Position numbers and translations under genes: made by a program. Below are positions 46,631 through 57,423 of a DNA stretch of 61,487 nucleotides, piece after piece. The stretch is from Planctomycetota bacterium (GTDB lineage Bacteria; Planctomycetota; Planctomycetia; Planctomycetales; Planctomycetaceae): contig JAQBWV010000007.1 of the NCBI GenBank assembly GCA_027624335.1, positions 1-61,487 on the forward strand, in the 5' to 3' direction. Position 1 is the stretch's first letter. Every line of letters starts with the position of its first letter. The notes under the pieces are model-generated. The model did not search any database and had not been told where the DNA came from. It was given only the letters and a program-made list of their open reading frames with translations.

Positions 46631-46794
46631 GCCGGCTCCTGCCACACAATCGTATTTCCAGTGCCACCTGGTTCAGACTCCACCCGGCGGCCTCGTGGTC
46701 CATCAGTGAAAGAAGTCGACTCTGATGACAACTTGACGCTGGATTTATCACGAGGCGATACGAACCGGTTAGATCGCCCCATCGATCAATCTGC

Positions 46795-47364
46795 TCACGA
46801 AGATTCCTGGCCGAACGACAATCGCATCTGAGGGTCTTTCTTCTCTTCTTCAAATTCCGTGTAGAGAAGGCTCGGCTGGATATCGTCGTTGTTCTGGTAC
46901 TTCCTGCTGGCGTACTCGGTGATATCGCCTGAGACTGTGTGGTAGCAGATCTGGCAAATTGGAACCCCTGGATAGATCCGCACCGGCTGGACAGCAAAAA
47001 TCTCCAGTGTCCAGTAGCCGCAGAAGCCGATGTCCCCGAATCCGGCCGTGCAGTTGACGAAGAGGCCCAGTCGGCTGACCGACGATCGTCCCTCGATCAT
47101 GGGCACCAGATTGTGGGTCTCGGTTCGCTCCAGCGTCCGACCGAGGTACAGCTGGTTCGGATTCAGAACAAATCCCTCTTTGGGGATCGTGTATCGCCGC
47201 AGCCGGTTCGGTCGCTGCATATCGAGGACGATTTCTTCGTACACCAGCAGCTCATCATGCAACCGAAGGTCGTAGCCGTTCGGATTGAGCCGCTTCTCGT
47301 CGAACGGCTCGATTACGATATTCTCATTAAGCTGCTGCTTGATCTCGTGACCGGTGAGGATCAT
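46795..47364 (-). CDS. dcd: dCTP deaminase
   Basis: A 189-residue dUTPase-superfamily trimeric enzyme that deaminates dCTP (or makes dUMP directly in bifunctional forms) for dTTP synthesis. Recognisable blocks are NPNGYDLRLHDELLVYE, PNQLYLGRTLERTETHNLVP, MIEGRSSVSRLGLFVNCTAG and FGDIGFCGYWTLEI with the catalytic Glu. A C-terminal YQNNDDIQPS segment closes over the nucleotide. The length matches the monofunctional family. It heads a minus-strand run with the nucleoside-hydrolase-like gene and thrC, though the 164-base gap to the next gene leaves co-transcription open. Confidence 0.95.
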   Translation of the reverse strand: MILTGHEIKQQLNENIVIEPFDEKRLNPNGYDLRLHDELLVYEEIVLDMQRPNRLRRYTIPKEGFVLNPNQLYLGRTLERTETHNLVPMIEGRSSVSRLGLFVNCTAGFGDIGFCGYWTLEIFAVQPVRIYPGVPICQICYHTVSGDITEYASRKYQNNDDIQPSLLYTEFEEEKKDPQMRLSFGQESS

Positions 47365-47855
47365 GGACAGCCTTCTTCGGTGCGAGCTGATGAGCCAACT
47401 ACTGACGAGGCGGCACAGTACGACTTCGCAGCCTTCGATTCAACAAAGGCCAGTGTCAAACTCTTCTTCCGTGCCATTCAATTCGCGCGACGATATCGAT
47501 ATCGATCACGTCTGGTAACTGGCCAGTCTGCCATAATGACTGACGCCAGCTCGTCGGCCAGCAGGCGCTCGTGTTGCCAAAATGGCACCCCGTCGCACAT
47601 TCACGCGGTTCATTGTGGTGTGACGCAACTTGTTTAATAGCAGCATGATATGGGTAAGAGAGAAGAAGTATTCAGCATTGGCATGACCTTTGCATTTTCA
47701 ATGTGATAACTGTCGAAATGCGAGCCAGGTCTGGCTTCAAAGCGTTGAGTCGCCAGGCGATAACACGTCCCGCAGTGCGGCAGGAGTATGGCGTTCAAAT
47801 TGCTCAAGCACGACATCGTCACTCAATAAAATAGAGACTAATAAGGAGAGACATC
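47365..47855. other. Divergent spacer between dcd and dnaK
   Basis: About 490 bases without a supported gene. The right half carries the dnaK control region with a sigma-54-type promoter match at 47679-47694. I see no CIRCE-type inverted repeat. AAGGAG, ten bases before the dnaK ATG, is the ribosome site. Confidence 0.5.
47679..47694 (+). promoter_or_regulatory. Sigma-54 (RpoN)-type -24/-12 promoter upstream of dnaK
   Basis: TGGCATGACCTTTGCA matches the RpoN consensus TGGCACG-N4-TTGCW at every position but one. The GG and GC dinucleotides are ten bases apart, as required. Transcription would start near 47706, leaving a leader of about 150 bases before dnaK. An activator binding site was not identified. 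Confidence 0.55.
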
Positions 47856-49751
47856 ATGGCTGCAGGTGAAAAAGTCATCGGTATTGACCTGGGAACGACG
47901 AACTCGGTCGTTGCTGTCATGGAAGGTTCTGAGGCGAAAGTGATCGCCAACCTTGAAGGCAACCGGCTGACTCCGAGCGTCGTGGCCTTTACGGACAAGG
48001 GCGAAACGCTTGTTGGCGAACCAGCCAAACGTCAGGCCGTCACGAATCCGCACAACACGATCTACTCGGCCAAGCGGTTCATGGGGCGACGCCACAGTGA
48101 AGTCGCCTCGGAAGAGAAAATCGTTCCGTACAAAGTTGTTGGCGGCTCGGAAGATTACGTCAAAATCGAAGTGAACGGAAAAGATCACACGCCGCCGGAA
48201 ATCTCCGCGATCGTCCTTCGGAAACTGAAGGAATCTGCCGAGAGTTACCTCGGCCACAAGGTCAACAAGGCCGTCATCACGGTTCCGGCTTACTTCAACG
48301 ATGCTCAGCGACAGGCGACGAAAGACGCCGGCCAGATCGCTGGTCTGGAAGTTTCGCGAATCATCAACGAGCCAACTGCTGCGGCGCTGGCTTACGGTCT
48401 GGAGAAGAAGAAAGATCAGAAGATCGCGGTCTTCGACCTCGGCGGTGGTACGTTCGACGTTTCCGTACTGGAAGTCAGCGACGAACTCGTCGAAGTTCTC
48501 AGCACGAACGGCGACACACACCTGGGCGGCGACGACTTTGACGAAGAACTGATCAAGCACATCGCCAATCAGTTTCAGAAGGACAACAGCATCGACCTGC
48601 GCAAAGACGCGATGGCGCTGCAAAGACTTCGAGAAGCGGCTGAGAAAGCCAAGAAAGAACTTTCGAGCCAGCAGAACACGGACATCAACCTCCCTTTCAT
48701 CACCGCTGACGCTTCCGGAGCGAAGCATCTTCAGATGTCGATTTCGCGATCGGACTTCGAACGCCTGATTGATCCGCTGGTTGAACGTTGCCGCAATCCT
48801 GTCGTCAACGCGTTGAAAGACGCAAAGCTCGGCAAGGGCGAGGTAGACGAAGTGGTGCTGGTCGGTGGTTCAACTCGAATTCCTAAGGTTCAGGCGTTCG
48901 TCAAAGAACTGTTCGGCCGAGAGCCTCACAAAGGTGTGAATCCGGACGAAGTCGTCGCAGTTGGAGCAGCCATTCAGGGTGGAATCATTTCCGGCGAAGT
49001 CACCGACGTGGTCCTCATGGATGTCACTCCACTCTCGCTGGGCATCGAAACCGAAGGCGGTGTATTGACTCTTCTGATCGAGCGAAACACGACGATCCCG
49101 ACTACGAAGAGTGAAATCTTCTCGACTGCGGCCGACAATCAACCGGCTGTGACAGTGACCGTGTTCCAGGGTGAACGACCGATGGCTCGCGACAACCGTC
49201 AGCTGGGTCAATTCAACCTGGACGGCATTCCGCCGTCACCGCGAGGTGTTCCGCAGATCGAAGTGACGTTCGATATCGACGTCAACGGAATCCTGAATGT
49301 GTCGGCCAAGGACAAAGCGTCTGGTAAGGAACAGAAGGTTCGCATCGAGCAATCCAGCGGATTGTCCGAGGAAGAAATTGCGAAGATGCGAAAAGATGCC
49401 GACGCCAACGCTGAAGGCGACAAGAAGCGTCGTGCTCTGGCTGACATCAAAAACCAGGCATCATCGCTCGTCTTCCAGACCGAAAAGTCAGTCAAGGAGT
49501 TCGGAGACAAACTGGATGACGCGGCGAAGTCAGCGATCGAGGCATCCATTAAGAAGGTGACGGAAGCTGCCGAAGGCGATGATGCCGAACGCATCAAGTC
49601 AGCGATCGAAGACCTGCAGCAGGCTGCTCAGGCATTCGCTGCTCTGTACCAGCAGGCTGGTGACCAAGGCGGAGCAGAGCCTGAAACTGCCGGAGCAACT
49701 GCTGGCGGCGGAGACGACGACGTCATCGACGCTGAGTTTGAGAAGAAGTAA
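47856..49751 (+). CDS. dnaK: Chaperone DnaK (Hsp70)
   Basis: A 631-residue ATP-dependent chaperone. The ATPase domain starts with [16 protein letters not shown], contains [20 protein letters not shown] and [14 protein letters not shown], and has the adenosine motif [14 protein letters not shown]. The substrate-binding domain begins near [14 protein letters not shown]. The C-terminus ([13 protein letters not shown]) is the usual acidic tail. AAGGAG precedes the ATG by ten bases. No dnaJ, grpE or hrcA gene is adjacent; clpB follows on the same strand after 248 bases, which fits a disaggregation pair working together. Confidence 0.97.
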   Translation: MAAGEKVIGIDLGTTNSVVAVMEGSEAKVIANLEGNRLTPSVVAFTDKGETLVGEPAKRQAVTNPHNTIYSAKRFMGRRHSEVASEEKIVPYKVVGGSEDYVKIEVNGKDHTPPEISAIVLRKLKESAESYLGHKVNKAVITVPAYFNDAQRQATKDAGQIAGLEVSRIINEPTAAALAYGLEKKKDQKIAVFDLGGGTFDVSVLEVSDELVEVLSTNGDTHLGGDDFDEELIKHIANQFQKDNSIDLRKDAMALQRLREAAEKAKKELSSQQNTDINLPFITADASGAKHLQMSISRSDFERLIDPLVERCRNPVVNALKDAKLGKGEVDEVVLVGGSTRIPKVQAFVKELFGREPHKGVNPDEVVAVGAAIQGGIISGEVTDVVLMDVTPLSLGIETEGGVLTLLIERNTTIPTTKSEIFSTAADNQPAVTVTVFQGERPMARDNRQLGQFNLDGIPPSPRGVPQIEVTFDIDVNGILNVSAKDKASGKEQKVRIEQSSGLSEEEIAKMRKDADANAEGDKKRRALADIKNQASSLVFQTEKSVKEFGDKLDDAAKSAIEASIKKVTEAAEGDDAERIKSAIEDLQQAAQAFAALYQQAGDQGGAEPETAGATAGGGDDDVIDAEFEKK

Positions 49752-49761
49752 TAAACTGACT

Positions 49762-49805
49762 CCACGAGGCGGTGTGCCGCTCCATCCGGCATACCGCCGC
49801 CGTGG
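49762..49805 (+). other. Long imperfect hairpin between dnaK and clpB
   Basis: GGCGGTGTGCCG and CGGCATACCGCC pair over 12 positions (one G-U). They are flanked by an outer CCACG / CGTGG pair. No U-run follows, so it is not a standard intrinsic terminator. It could stabilise the dnaK mRNA 3' end or mark an RNA-processing site. Confidence 0.5.
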
Positions 49806-49999
49806 GGCCGGATTCTGGATCGCAGGACCTGGTCGTGAAGACTGAGCTTCTTCGATCCTGAATCCCGCCTCGCTGCGGTCGCTCGACCGAGACTGATTCT
49901 TTCAGCGTTTCCAACAGCCGTGATGGCCGCGGCTTGTTCCCTCGTTCGTCTTCTGCGTCACCGTTGCGCGCTGTCTGCAACACCATCGGGAGAAGCAAC

Positions 50000-52618
50000 A
50001 TGTCCATCCGATTCGACAAACTGACGGTCAAAGCTCAAGAGGCTCTTCAGCGGGCTCAGCAACTGGCCGAAGATCGCGGTCATCAGCAACTTGTCGCCCT
50101 GCACCTGCTGCGAGCGTTGCTCGATGAAGAGCAGGGTGTCGTGCGACCGCTGGTTCAGAAGATCGGTGCCAGCCCGGAACTCATCGGGCAGGCGACTGAT
50201 GCCGAGCTGGAGCGGCTCCCGAAAGTCTCTGGAGCGGGAATCCAGGTCGGACTTGGGCCTGAACTGACGCAGGTCTTCGACGCCGCTCAGAAGCAGGCGG
50301 ACCTGATGAAGGATCAGTTCCTGTCCACCGAGCATTTGCTGATGGGGCTGATCAGAATCGACTCTGCTGCGAAAAAAGTGCTCAATCTGAACGGCGTCGG
50401 CGAGCACGACATTCTCGAAGCGCTGAAGTCAATCCGTGGTGGTCAGGCAGTTACGGACCAGTCTCCCGAAGACAAGTACCAGGCTTTGAAGAAGTATGGG
50501 ATCGATCTGGTCGAGCAGGCTCGCCAGGGAAAGATCGACCCGGTCGTTGGCCGCGACACTGAGATCCGTCGAGTGATCCAGGTGCTCTCTCGACGCCGAA
50601 AAAATAATCCGGTTCTGATCGGCGAACCCGGCGTCGGCAAAACGGCGATCGTTGAGGGACTCGCGCATCGCATCATCATGGGCGACGTGCCGCAGAATCT
50701 GAAGGACAAAACCGTCGTCGCGCTCGACATGGGAGCGTTGATTGCCGGAGCCAAATACCGCGGCGAATTTGAAGATCGACTGAAGGCCGTGCTGAAAGAA
50801 GTCACCGCATCCAATGGCCAGGTGATTCTGTTCATCGATGAACTGCACACCGTTGTCGGTGCGGGTGCCAGTGAAGGATCGATGGATGCGTCCAACCTGT
50901 TGAAACCGGCTCTGGCCCGTGGCGAGCTGCACTGTGTGGGTGCGACCACGCTCGACGAATACCGCAAGTACATCGAAAAGGATCCGGCGCTGGAACGCCG
51001 CTTCCAGCCGGTGCTGGTTCAGGAGCCGAACGTCGAAGACACGATCTCGATTCTGCGAGGCCTGAAAGAACGCTACGAATCTCACCACGGCGTCCGAATT
51101 ACCGATGACGCGGTGATCTCGGCGGCGACTTTATCGGACCGGTACATCTCCGATCGTTTTCTGCCGGACAAGGCGATCGACCTGGTGGACGAAGCGGCCA
51201 GTCGGCTGCGGATGGAAATCGATTCGATGCCCGCGGAAGTCGACGAGGCCACTCGCGAGCTGACCCGAATGCAGATCGAAGCGGCGGCCCTGGCGACCGA
51301 AAAGAGCGCCGACAGTCAGCAGCGTCTGGATGAACTGCAGCGACGGATCGCCGACCGCGAAGAAGGCGTGAATCAGTTGAAGGCTCAGTGGGAATCCGAG
51401 AAGCAGGCGCTTTCCGGAGTACAGCCCTTGAAAGAAAAAATCGACGGACTCCGCACCGAGTACGAGCAGGTGTTTAATCGTGCCCGGCAGACAAACTCGA
51501 ACGAAGACTTCATGCGGGCTTACGAGGTCGAGCAGGAGATTAAGGAAGCTCAGAAGCAACTCGAAGCGGTTGAGTTAAACCTCACAGAAACCCGCGCTGG
51601 TGACGGCGAACGCCTGCTGAAAGAAGAGGTGACCCCTGAAGACATCGCTCGCGTGGTCAGCACCTGGACCGGCGTGCCCGTTTCGAAAATGCTCGAAGGC
51701 GAGCGTGAAAAACTGCTGTCGATGGAAGACCGCATCCACGAGCGGATGATCAATCAGCACGAAGCGGTCGTTGCGGTTTCAGACGCCGTACGACGTTCGC
51801 GATCGGGACTGCAGGATCGCAACCGGCCGATCGGTTCGTTCATTTTCCTCGGACCAACGGGCGTCGGCAAAACCGAACTCTGCAAGGCACTGGCGGGATT
51901 CCTGTTCGACGACGAGCGGAACATGGTTCGCATCGACATGAGCGAGTTCATGGAGAAGCATGCCGTCTCGCGACTGATCGGAGCGCCTCCGGGATATGTC
52001 GGTTACGAAGAAGGTGGCAAGCTGACGGAGGCGGTTCGACGTCAGCCGTACTCGGTCATCCTGCTGGACGAGATCGAGAAGGCTCATCGAGATGTGTTCA
52101 ACGTGCTGCTGCAGTTGCTCGACGATGGACGACTGACCGACAGTCACGGGCGGACTGTCGACTTTTCAAACACGATCGTGGTCATGACGTCAAACATCGG
52201 CAGTCATCAGATCATGGGAATGGCAGGGTCGTCGACAGACGAAGAAATCCGGATGGCGGCGATGGATGCGTTGCGTCGTGAGTTTCTGCCGGAGTTCCTC
52301 AACCGGGTCGACGAGACCGTGGTGTTCCATCCGCTCGACCGAAACGAGATTCGACAGATCGTCGATTTGCAGCTTCGCGGACTACAGAAGCTCGTCGAGG
52401 AGAACAACCTGCAGCTAGTGGTCACCGACGCAGCTCGCGATCTGCTGGCCGAGGAAGGGTACGACCCGGCCTACGGTGCGCGACCACTCAAGCGAGCGAT
52501 TCAGCAGCGAATCCAGAATGCGCTGGCGAAAGAGCTTCTGGCTGGCCGGTTTGAGGACGGTGCGGTCATCACGGTGGATGCCGAGTCCGGAGAATTCACC
52601 TTCTTCGCGACGGAGTAG
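50000..52618 (+). CDS. clpB: ATP-dependent disaggregase ClpB
   Basis: An 872-residue Hsp100 disaggregase that works with DnaK. The N-terminal Clp repeat domain ([20 protein letters not shown]) is followed by AAA1 with Walker [16 protein letters not shown] near residue 207 and Walker [16 protein letters not shown]. The middle coiled-coil domain covers about 400-530, and its presence excludes ClpA/ClpC. AAA2 has [17 protein letters not shown] and [11 protein letters not shown]. The ATG at 50000 has GGGAGAAG upstream; the frame is open 22 codons earlier without support. It follows dnaK on the same strand. Confidence 0.97.
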   Translation: MSIRFDKLTVKAQEALQRAQQLAEDRGHQQLVALHLLRALLDEEQGVVRPLVQKIGASPELIGQATDAELERLPKVSGAGIQVGLGPELTQVFDAAQKQADLMKDQFLSTEHLLMGLIRIDSAAKKVLNLNGVGEHDILEALKSIRGGQAVTDQSPEDKYQALKKYGIDLVEQARQGKIDPVVGRDTEIRRVIQVLSRRRKNNPVLIGEPGVGKTAIVEGLAHRIIMGDVPQNLKDKTVVALDMGALIAGAKYRGEFEDRLKAVLKEVTASNGQVILFIDELHTVVGAGASEGSMDASNLLKPALARGELHCVGATTLDEYRKYIEKDPALERRFQPVLVQEPNVEDTISILRGLKERYESHHGVRITDDAVISAATLSDRYISDRFLPDKAIDLVDEAASRLRMEIDSMPAEVDEATRELTRMQIEAAALATEKSADSQQRLDELQRRIADREEGVNQLKAQWESEKQALSGVQPLKEKIDGLRTEYEQVFNRARQTNSNEDFMRAYEVEQEIKEAQKQLEAVELNLTETRAGDGERLLKEEVTPEDIARVVSTWTGVPVSKMLEGEREKLLSMEDRIHERMINQHEAVVAVSDAVRRSRSGLQDRNRPIGSFIFLGPTGVGKTELCKALAGFLFDDERNMVRIDMSEFMEKHAVSRLIGAPPGYVGYEEGGKLTEAVRRQPYSVILLDEIEKAHRDVFNVLLQLLDDGRLTDSHGRTVDFSNTIVVMTSNIGSHQIMGMAGSSTDEEIRMAAMDALRREFLPEFLNRVDETVVFHPLDRNEIRQIVDLQLRGLQKLVEENNLQLVVTDAARDLLAEEGYDPAYGARPLKRAIQQRIQNALAKELLAGRFEDGAVITVDAESGEFTFFATE

Positions 52619-52911
52619 CGCTGCTTGAGACCGAAGACGATACATCCTGTCTGAATCACAATTCGAGGAAGTGTGTATATGTGTTCACTCGAAAAACTCA
52701 TCTTGTGCCGTTCGGGGCTGCTCCTTCAGACTGCGACTGCGGAGTTACAGCTGCCAGAATCACGCAGGAACGGATCAACGTGCACGGACGCGTTCATCGA
52801 TTCGAACTGTGGAGTGTCACGAATCCATGGCACGATGGCAGTTTGTTGTGCTGCAGCGTTTCAAGAGCGGAATTCGGAACGGCTGTCACTATTCAATAAG
52901 GAGATTCACGG
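52619..52911. other. Spacer with a doubtful small ORF
   Basis: A GTG-initiated 72-codon frame (52681-52899) ends 12 bases before the methyltransferase ATG and has GAGGAA about ten bases upstream. A second overlapping frame starts at ATG 52679. Neither product resembles a family I know and both are rich in Cys, Arg and Ser, as antisense or noncoding frames often are. A real leader peptide is possible but unsupported. Confidence 0.25.
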
Positions 52912-53730
52912 ATGTCTGCTTTCGACAATGTTCGTTCCACTTATGAGAAATTCGGAGCCGACGATCCGTTCTACGCAGTGCTTTCGACGCCGGAATTCCG
53001 GTCAGACGTCCTTAATAAAGACTCGTTTTACGAAACCGGACGACAGGAAATCTCTCGACAGATGCAGCTGATTGGCGAATCAGGAATCGAGGTAGCCCGC
53101 AGCAGGGCACTGGATTTCGGTTGTGGCGTGGGCCGGTTGTCCAACGCTCTGGCGACATCGTTTAATGAAGTGGTGGGCGTTGACATTTCATCGACCATGG
53201 TGAAAGAGGCTCGGCAGAATTGCCACACTGAGAATTGCTCGTTCATTCAGAATACGAATCAGGATCTGAGCATTTTCCCTGACGGGCATTTTGACTTTGT
53301 CTACTCCAGTATCACGCTGCAGCATATTCCGATGCCCGCGTCTGGACAGTACCTCGCCGATTTCCTTCGAGTTCTGAAGAAGGATGGCCTGATTATCTGC
53401 CTGGTCCCTGACGGGCGATGGTCTGCTCCGGGGTCAATTCAGGAAAGAGCTACTAGACTCTACAGAAATCATCTGAGGCCACTGCTGAAAACGCTTCGAG
53501 GCAAGCCTGCCGTCCAAATCCACCCGATCGCAAATCGATCCATGAAAGAGATCATCGTTTCTGCGGGTGGTCAGATCGTTCATACGGAAGTCACTCCGGA
53601 ATATCGGGAAAGTCGCAGGCAATACAAGCCGACTTACTACTGGATCAGACATGCCGAGGCAGTTGGCGATTGTTCGCTCGATCAAACTACGAAGTCTTCG
53701 CAGGATTTGATTTCGTCCAGAGCGGCCTGA
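52912..53730 (+). CDS. Class I SAM-dependent methyltransferase
   Basis: A 272-residue methyltransferase with a Rossmann-like core. Motif I is ALDFGCGVGRLSNAL near residue 66, motif II is VVGVDISSTMVKEAR, and motif III is FDFVYSSITLQHIP. AAGGAG sits eight bases upstream of the ATG, a strong site. The C-terminal 100 residues are basic and do not point to a substrate. It is preceded by clpB and followed by a 378-base spacer, so it seems to be a single-gene unit. Similar methyltransferases act on small molecules, lipids or proteins; the target cannot be named. Confidence 0.88.
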   Translation: MSAFDNVRSTYEKFGADDPFYAVLSTPEFRSDVLNKDSFYETGRQEISRQMQLIGESGIEVARSRALDFGCGVGRLSNALATSFNEVVGVDISSTMVKEARQNCHTENCSFIQNTNQDLSIFPDGHFDFVYSSITLQHIPMPASGQYLADFLRVLKKDGLIICLVPDGRWSAPGSIQERATRLYRNHLRPLLKTLRGKPAVQIHPIANRSMKEIIVSAGGQIVHTEVTPEYRESRRQYKPTYYWIRHAEAVGDCSLDQTTKSSQDLISSRAA

Positions 53731-54108
53731 AAGTTTGACGCGGCAACTGCGAATCGCACTTGCTCGCGATGTTTGTGAGTGCGGCCCGTTGACTCAATCC
53801 GTCAGCAACACGATTTGACTGGTACGCCCGGAGTGACCGGCGCAATCGAACTTGAAATAGGCGCCAACAACTGAGCGCGCTATGCAATTGCAACAAGCTC
53901 GCGATTCCCCATCCGGTCAATGCCGGAACGGCATATCGGTAGATCGCGACTGCACTCAGCTGCGTTGATATTGGCGCACGCTGTCCGTAGACTGCTTGGC
54001 TTCCCGCCGCGTCCTGACGCCAAGCGGTCATTACAGAATAGATCACGTCGAGACTTAAGCTGCGTCGTCGCAGGAGTTTACGACCTCTGACGACAAATCG
54101 GTTCCGGA
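53731..54108. other. Spacer upstream of ffh
   Basis: About 380 bases with no supported gene. A 119-codon reverse frame at 53687-54046 overlaps the methyltransferase end and has neither a ribosome site nor a recognisable product. I do not see an SRP RNA here. Confidence 0.35.
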
Positions 54109-55584
54109 ATGTTTGAAGGCATTACCGACAACTTAAAAAGCGCGCTGTCGTTCATGAATCGCGGACGCCTCACCGAGGCGAGCATTCGTGAGGGTATGCA
54201 GACAGTGCGGAAAGCGCTGCTGGAAGCCGACGTCAATTATGATGTCGCCCAGACCTTTGTTGACCGTGTCACCGAGCGTGCGGTCGGTGACAGCGTTCTG
54301 AAGTCGCTGAGCCCGACCGAGCAGATTGTCGGGATCGTCAACCAGGAACTCATCGATCTGATGGGGCCGGTTGATCACTCGCTCCACTTCGTCAAAGGCA
54401 GCATCACGATCCTGATGATGTGTGGCCTCCAGGGAGCAGGTAAGACCACAACCTGCGGTAAGCTTGCAAAGCTGCTGCTGGCAGAAGGCCGCAAGCCGTT
54501 GCTTGTCGCTGCCGACCTTCAGCGTCCGGCGGCTATCGAGCAGCTGCGTATCGTTGGTGAGCAGGTCGGCGTTTCGGTTTATACGGAAGACCCGGCAACG
54601 AGCACTCCTCTGAAGGTTTGCCAGAACGGAGTTGCTCAGGCAAAGAAAGTGGGGGCGGACGTCGTCATTCTCGATACCGCTGGCCGGCTCCATGTTGACG
54701 ACGAGCTGATGAACGAGCTTGAGCAGATCGATCGGCGAGTGCAGCCGCATCAAATCCTGCTGGTCTGCGATGCGATGACCGGGCAGGATGCCGTCAACAG
54801 TGCCAAAGTATTCAACGATGCTCTTGAGCTGGATGGGGTGATCCTTACTAAGCTCGATGGAGACACTCGCGGCGGTGCGGCACTCTCAGTCAAGGAAGTC
54901 ACCGGCGTTCCGATTAAGTTCATCGGGGTCGGCGAGCAGCTCGACAAACTGGAACTCTTCCATCCAGACCGGATGGCGAGCCGAATTCTGGGCATGGGTG
55001 ACGTCGTTACCCTGTTCGAGAAGGCTCAGGCGGAAATCTCTGAAGAGGAGATGGCTGACGCTCAGCAGAAGATGAGCGAAGGCAAATTCACTCTCGTTGA
55101 TTTCCAGAAGCAGATGCGCATGGTCAAACGCATGGGTTCGGTCAAGGACATCATGAAGATGATCCCCGGCCTGGGCGGCATGGCTGACAAGCTGGGTGCG
55201 GCTGGCGAGGACCCCGAGAAAGAGCTCAAACGAGTCGACGGCATCATCAACTCGATGACGGAATATGAACGCGAAAATCCGTCGAAGATTGATCGCAGCC
55301 GTCGCAACCGCATTGCGTCTGGGTGCGGTGTGGCACCATCGGAAGTCAACGCTCTTCTGAAGCAGTTCGGCGAGATGGCCACGATGATGAAGCGGATGTC
55401 TGGCATGGGAGCGATGGATCGAATGCGGGCGGTTCAGGATATCGCTAAGAACAGCGATCCCAGTGGGAACTTCAAAGTTCAAAAACTGCGGAGCAAACGA
55501 GGTCCTCAAAGCAGCGACAAGCAGAAAGACCTTAAGAAGAAACAGCGTCAAGAAAAGAAGAAATCGCGCAAGCGAAACAAGTAG
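54109..55584 (+). CDS. ffh: Signal recognition particle protein Ffh
   Basis: A 491-residue SRP54 GTPase that binds signal sequences co-translationally and targets ribosomes to FtsY. The N domain is followed by the G domain with the P-loop [15 protein letters not shown] near residue 105, then [16 protein letters not shown] and [14 protein letters not shown]. The M domain, methionine-rich ([33 protein letters not shown]), binds signal peptides and SRP RNA. The C-terminus is strongly basic ([16 protein letters not shown]). It is followed 43 bases on by rpsP, a common bacterial arrangement. Confidence 0.97.
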   Translation: MFEGITDNLKSALSFMNRGRLTEASIREGMQTVRKALLEADVNYDVAQTFVDRVTERAVGDSVLKSLSPTEQIVGIVNQELIDLMGPVDHSLHFVKGSITILMMCGLQGAGKTTTCGKLAKLLLAEGRKPLLVAADLQRPAAIEQLRIVGEQVGVSVYTEDPATSTPLKVCQNGVAQAKKVGADVVILDTAGRLHVDDELMNELEQIDRRVQPHQILLVCDAMTGQDAVNSAKVFNDALELDGVILTKLDGDTRGGAALSVKEVTGVPIKFIGVGEQLDKLELFHPDRMASRILGMGDVVTLFEKAQAEISEEEMADAQQKMSEGKFTLVDFQKQMRMVKRMGSVKDIMKMIPGLGGMADKLGAAGEDPEKELKRVDGIINSMTEYERENPSKIDRSRRNRIASGCGVAPSEVNALLKQFGEMATMMKRMSGMGAMDRMRAVQDIAKNSDPSGNFKVQKLRSKRGPQSSDKQKDLKKKQRQEKKKSRKRNK

Positions 55585-55627
55585 CGTTGCCGATTAGTAA
55601 CGCTTATTTACAAGGAGAATCTGACAA

Positions 55628-55987
55628 GTGGTTCGAATTCGACTGAAACGTATGGGACGGACTCATCGACCGTTCTACCGGATCTCGGTAATGGACGCGC
55701 ACATGAAGCGCGATGGCAAGACGATTGAAGACATCGGGCACTATGACCCGATGGTTCAGGACAAGTCGCAGCGAGTAGAGCTCGATCTTGAGCGGCTCGA
55801 CTATTGGCTTGGTGTCGGTGCACAGCCAACTGAAAAGGTTGCAGTGCTCATCAGAAAATTGAAGAAGAACGACTGGGGCACTGTTAAGGCTCCGCCGGCA
55901 CCTCAGGCCCCGAAGCAGCCTGAACCGGCAGCGGCGGCAGTTGAAGCTCCAGCGGAAGCGGAAGAAGCAGCCAGCAGCGAAGAGTGA
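55628..55987 (+). CDS. rpsP: 30S ribosomal protein S16
   Basis: A 119-residue S16, with GTG start and AAGGAG nine bases upstream. The conserved core is VRIRLKRMGRTHRPFYRISV, then DIGHYDPM and ERLDYWLGVGAQPTEKVAVL. Beyond residue 85 the protein carries an Ala/Pro/Glu-rich tail (PPAPQAPKQPEPAAAAVEAP and on) not found in short S16 proteins, probably disordered. It follows ffh and precedes trmD. rimM, usually found between rpsP and trmD, is absent from the 114-base gap. Confidence 0.96.
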   Translation: MVRIRLKRMGRTHRPFYRISVMDAHMKRDGKTIEDIGHYDPMVQDKSQRVELDLERLDYWLGVGAQPTEKVAVLIRKLKKNDWGTVKAPPAPQAPKQPEPAAAAVEAPAEAEEAASSEE

Positions 55988-56101
55988 TCTTTGGTGTCGG
56001 TGTTTAGTGAGTGACTGAGTGAGGAATTGAAAAGGTGATGGTTCTCGTCCTCATGCGTTGGTCGCCTCGCTGTCCACTTTCTCCATCACCCTGTCACGCT
56101 C

Positions 56102-56815
56102 ATGCGGTTTGACGTCCTGACACTCTTTCCCGAAATGTTTTCCGGATACATCGGGCAGAGTCTTCTTAATCTGGCCATCCAGAATGGGTTGGTGGACGTC
56201 AAGCTGTGGAACTTTCGTGACTGGGCTCAAGGGAAACGGAAATCCGTCGATGACAAACCATTCGGCGGCGGTCCGGGGATGCTGCTTTCGTGTGAACCGG
56301 TTTACGACTGTGTGGAAGCGGTTCAAGCGGACGCGGAAGAGCCCGGTCAATTAATCATGCTGACGCCGCAGGGGCGGAAGCTGGATCAGGATCTGGTGAC
56401 AGAACTGGCAACCGACCACAAGCGGTTGCTGCTTCTGTGTGGTAGATACGAAGGGTTTGACGAGCGGATTCGTCAGGGTTTGAAGCCGATGGAGATTTCT
56501 GTTGGCGATTTTATCTGCAACGGCGGCGAAGTGCCGGCGATGCTGATTATCGACACCGTCATTCGGATGATTCCGGGAGTCCTTGGCGATGAAACAAGTA
56601 ACAGATACGAATCTTTTGCTGAGAAGGGCCTGCTGGAATATCCGCAGTACACGCGGCCTCGCGAGTTTCGCGGGATGAATGTTCCAGAGGTGCTGCTCAA
56701 TGGAAACCATAAAGACATCGTTCAATGGCAGACGGAACAGTCTCTCCTGCTGACTAAGGAGCGGCGGCAGGATATTTTCGATTCCTATCGAGAGCGATTT
56801 CCTGAAGTTGATTGA
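56102..56815 (+). CDS. trmD: tRNA (guanine-N1)-methyltransferase TrmD
   Basis: A 237-residue SPOUT methyltransferase that makes m1G37 in tRNAs. It begins with the family block MRFDVLTLFPEMFSGYIGQS. The trefoil-knot SAM site comprises LLLLCGRYEGFDERI, EISVGDFICNGGEVPAMLII and GVLGDETSNRYESF. LLEYPQYTRPREFRGMNVPE and LLNGNHKDIVQWQ follow. The Asp of the usual DSF motif is Glu here, as in some other bacterial TrmD proteins. The protein is full length. It lies between rpsP and rplS on the same strand; no strong ribosome site is seen. Confidence 0.96.
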   Translation: MRFDVLTLFPEMFSGYIGQSLLNLAIQNGLVDVKLWNFRDWAQGKRKSVDDKPFGGGPGMLLSCEPVYDCVEAVQADAEEPGQLIMLTPQGRKLDQDLVTELATDHKRLLLLCGRYEGFDERIRQGLKPMEISVGDFICNGGEVPAMLIIDTVIRMIPGVLGDETSNRYESFAEKGLLEYPQYTRPREFRGMNVPEVLLNGNHKDIVQWQTEQSLLLTKERRQDIFDSYRERFPEVD

Positions 56816-57040
56816 CCACTGAAGAAAAAGAAGAGGTAACGTTCGGGCTGCTCGGTTTTGCAGGCAGCAAATCACGTTGCCGAATATCGCTAATGATGAA
56901 GTTGAAATTCTGCTGCGGCCCGACGGGTTGTAGCTTCCCGGCTCAGTCGGCAAAGTCCGATAAGAATATCTCAATGAGAGAGGGCAAGTGCTGCTCAGAA
57001 ATGGAGTAGCACCTCTGCCGCCAGAAAAAGGGTTGGAATC

Positions 57041-57406
57041 ATGCGACACGAAGCGTTTGACATTGTTGAGCAGGGCAGTCATCGAGAAGAAGCTCTCGCA
57101 TTCGAAATCGGAGATACCGTGGACGTTCACTGCCGAATTCAGGAAGGCAATAAAGAACGAATCCAGGTCTTCTCCGGCATTGTGATTGCCCATCGTCGAG
57201 GCAACGGAATTAACGCCACCTTTACCGTGCGACGAATTGTTGCCGGCGAAGGGGTTGAGCGAATCTTTCCGGTACACTCGCCGAAGATCGCCAAACTCGA
57301 AGTGAAGCGACACGGAGTTGCGCGACGGGCCAAGCTGTACTACCTGAGGAATCGTGTCGGTAAGGCAACGCGACTGGCCGAGCGACGTACAAAGAAGCCT
57401 GAGTAG
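57041..57406 (+). CDS. rplS: 50S ribosomal protein L19
   Basis: A 121-residue L19 with the family core: [60 protein letters not shown] and [20 protein letters not shown]. It sits at the bridge between the ribosomal subunits. The 225-base gap after trmD is longer than usual and holds only short frames. A hairpin with a U-run follows the stop within 50 bases and closes the ffh-rpsP-trmD-rplS set. Confidence 0.96.
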   Translation: MRHEAFDIVEQGSHREEALAFEIGDTVDVHCRIQEGNKERIQVFSGIVIAHRRGNGINATFTVRRIVAGEGVERIFPVHSPKIAKLEVKRHGVARRAKLYYLRNRVGKATRLAERRTKKPE

Positions 57407-57423
57407 AATTGAAAGATCGCAGC

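Noticed and set aside
47700..47855. CIRCE-type operator upstream of dnaK
   Set aside because: No TTAGCACTC / GAGTGCTAA inverted repeat is present in the spacer.
52681..52899. GTG-initiated 72-codon ORF just before the methyltransferase
   Set aside because: The ribosome-site match is plausible but the product is unrecognisable and two frames compete; kept only as a note in the spacer entry.
53687..54046. 119-codon reverse ORF between the methyltransferase and ffh
   Set aside because: It overlaps the methyltransferase 3' end and has no ribosome site and no family-like sequence.
56812..57009. Small ORF between trmD and rplS
   Set aside because: It overlaps the trmD stop and its translation has no conserved features; rimM is not encoded there.
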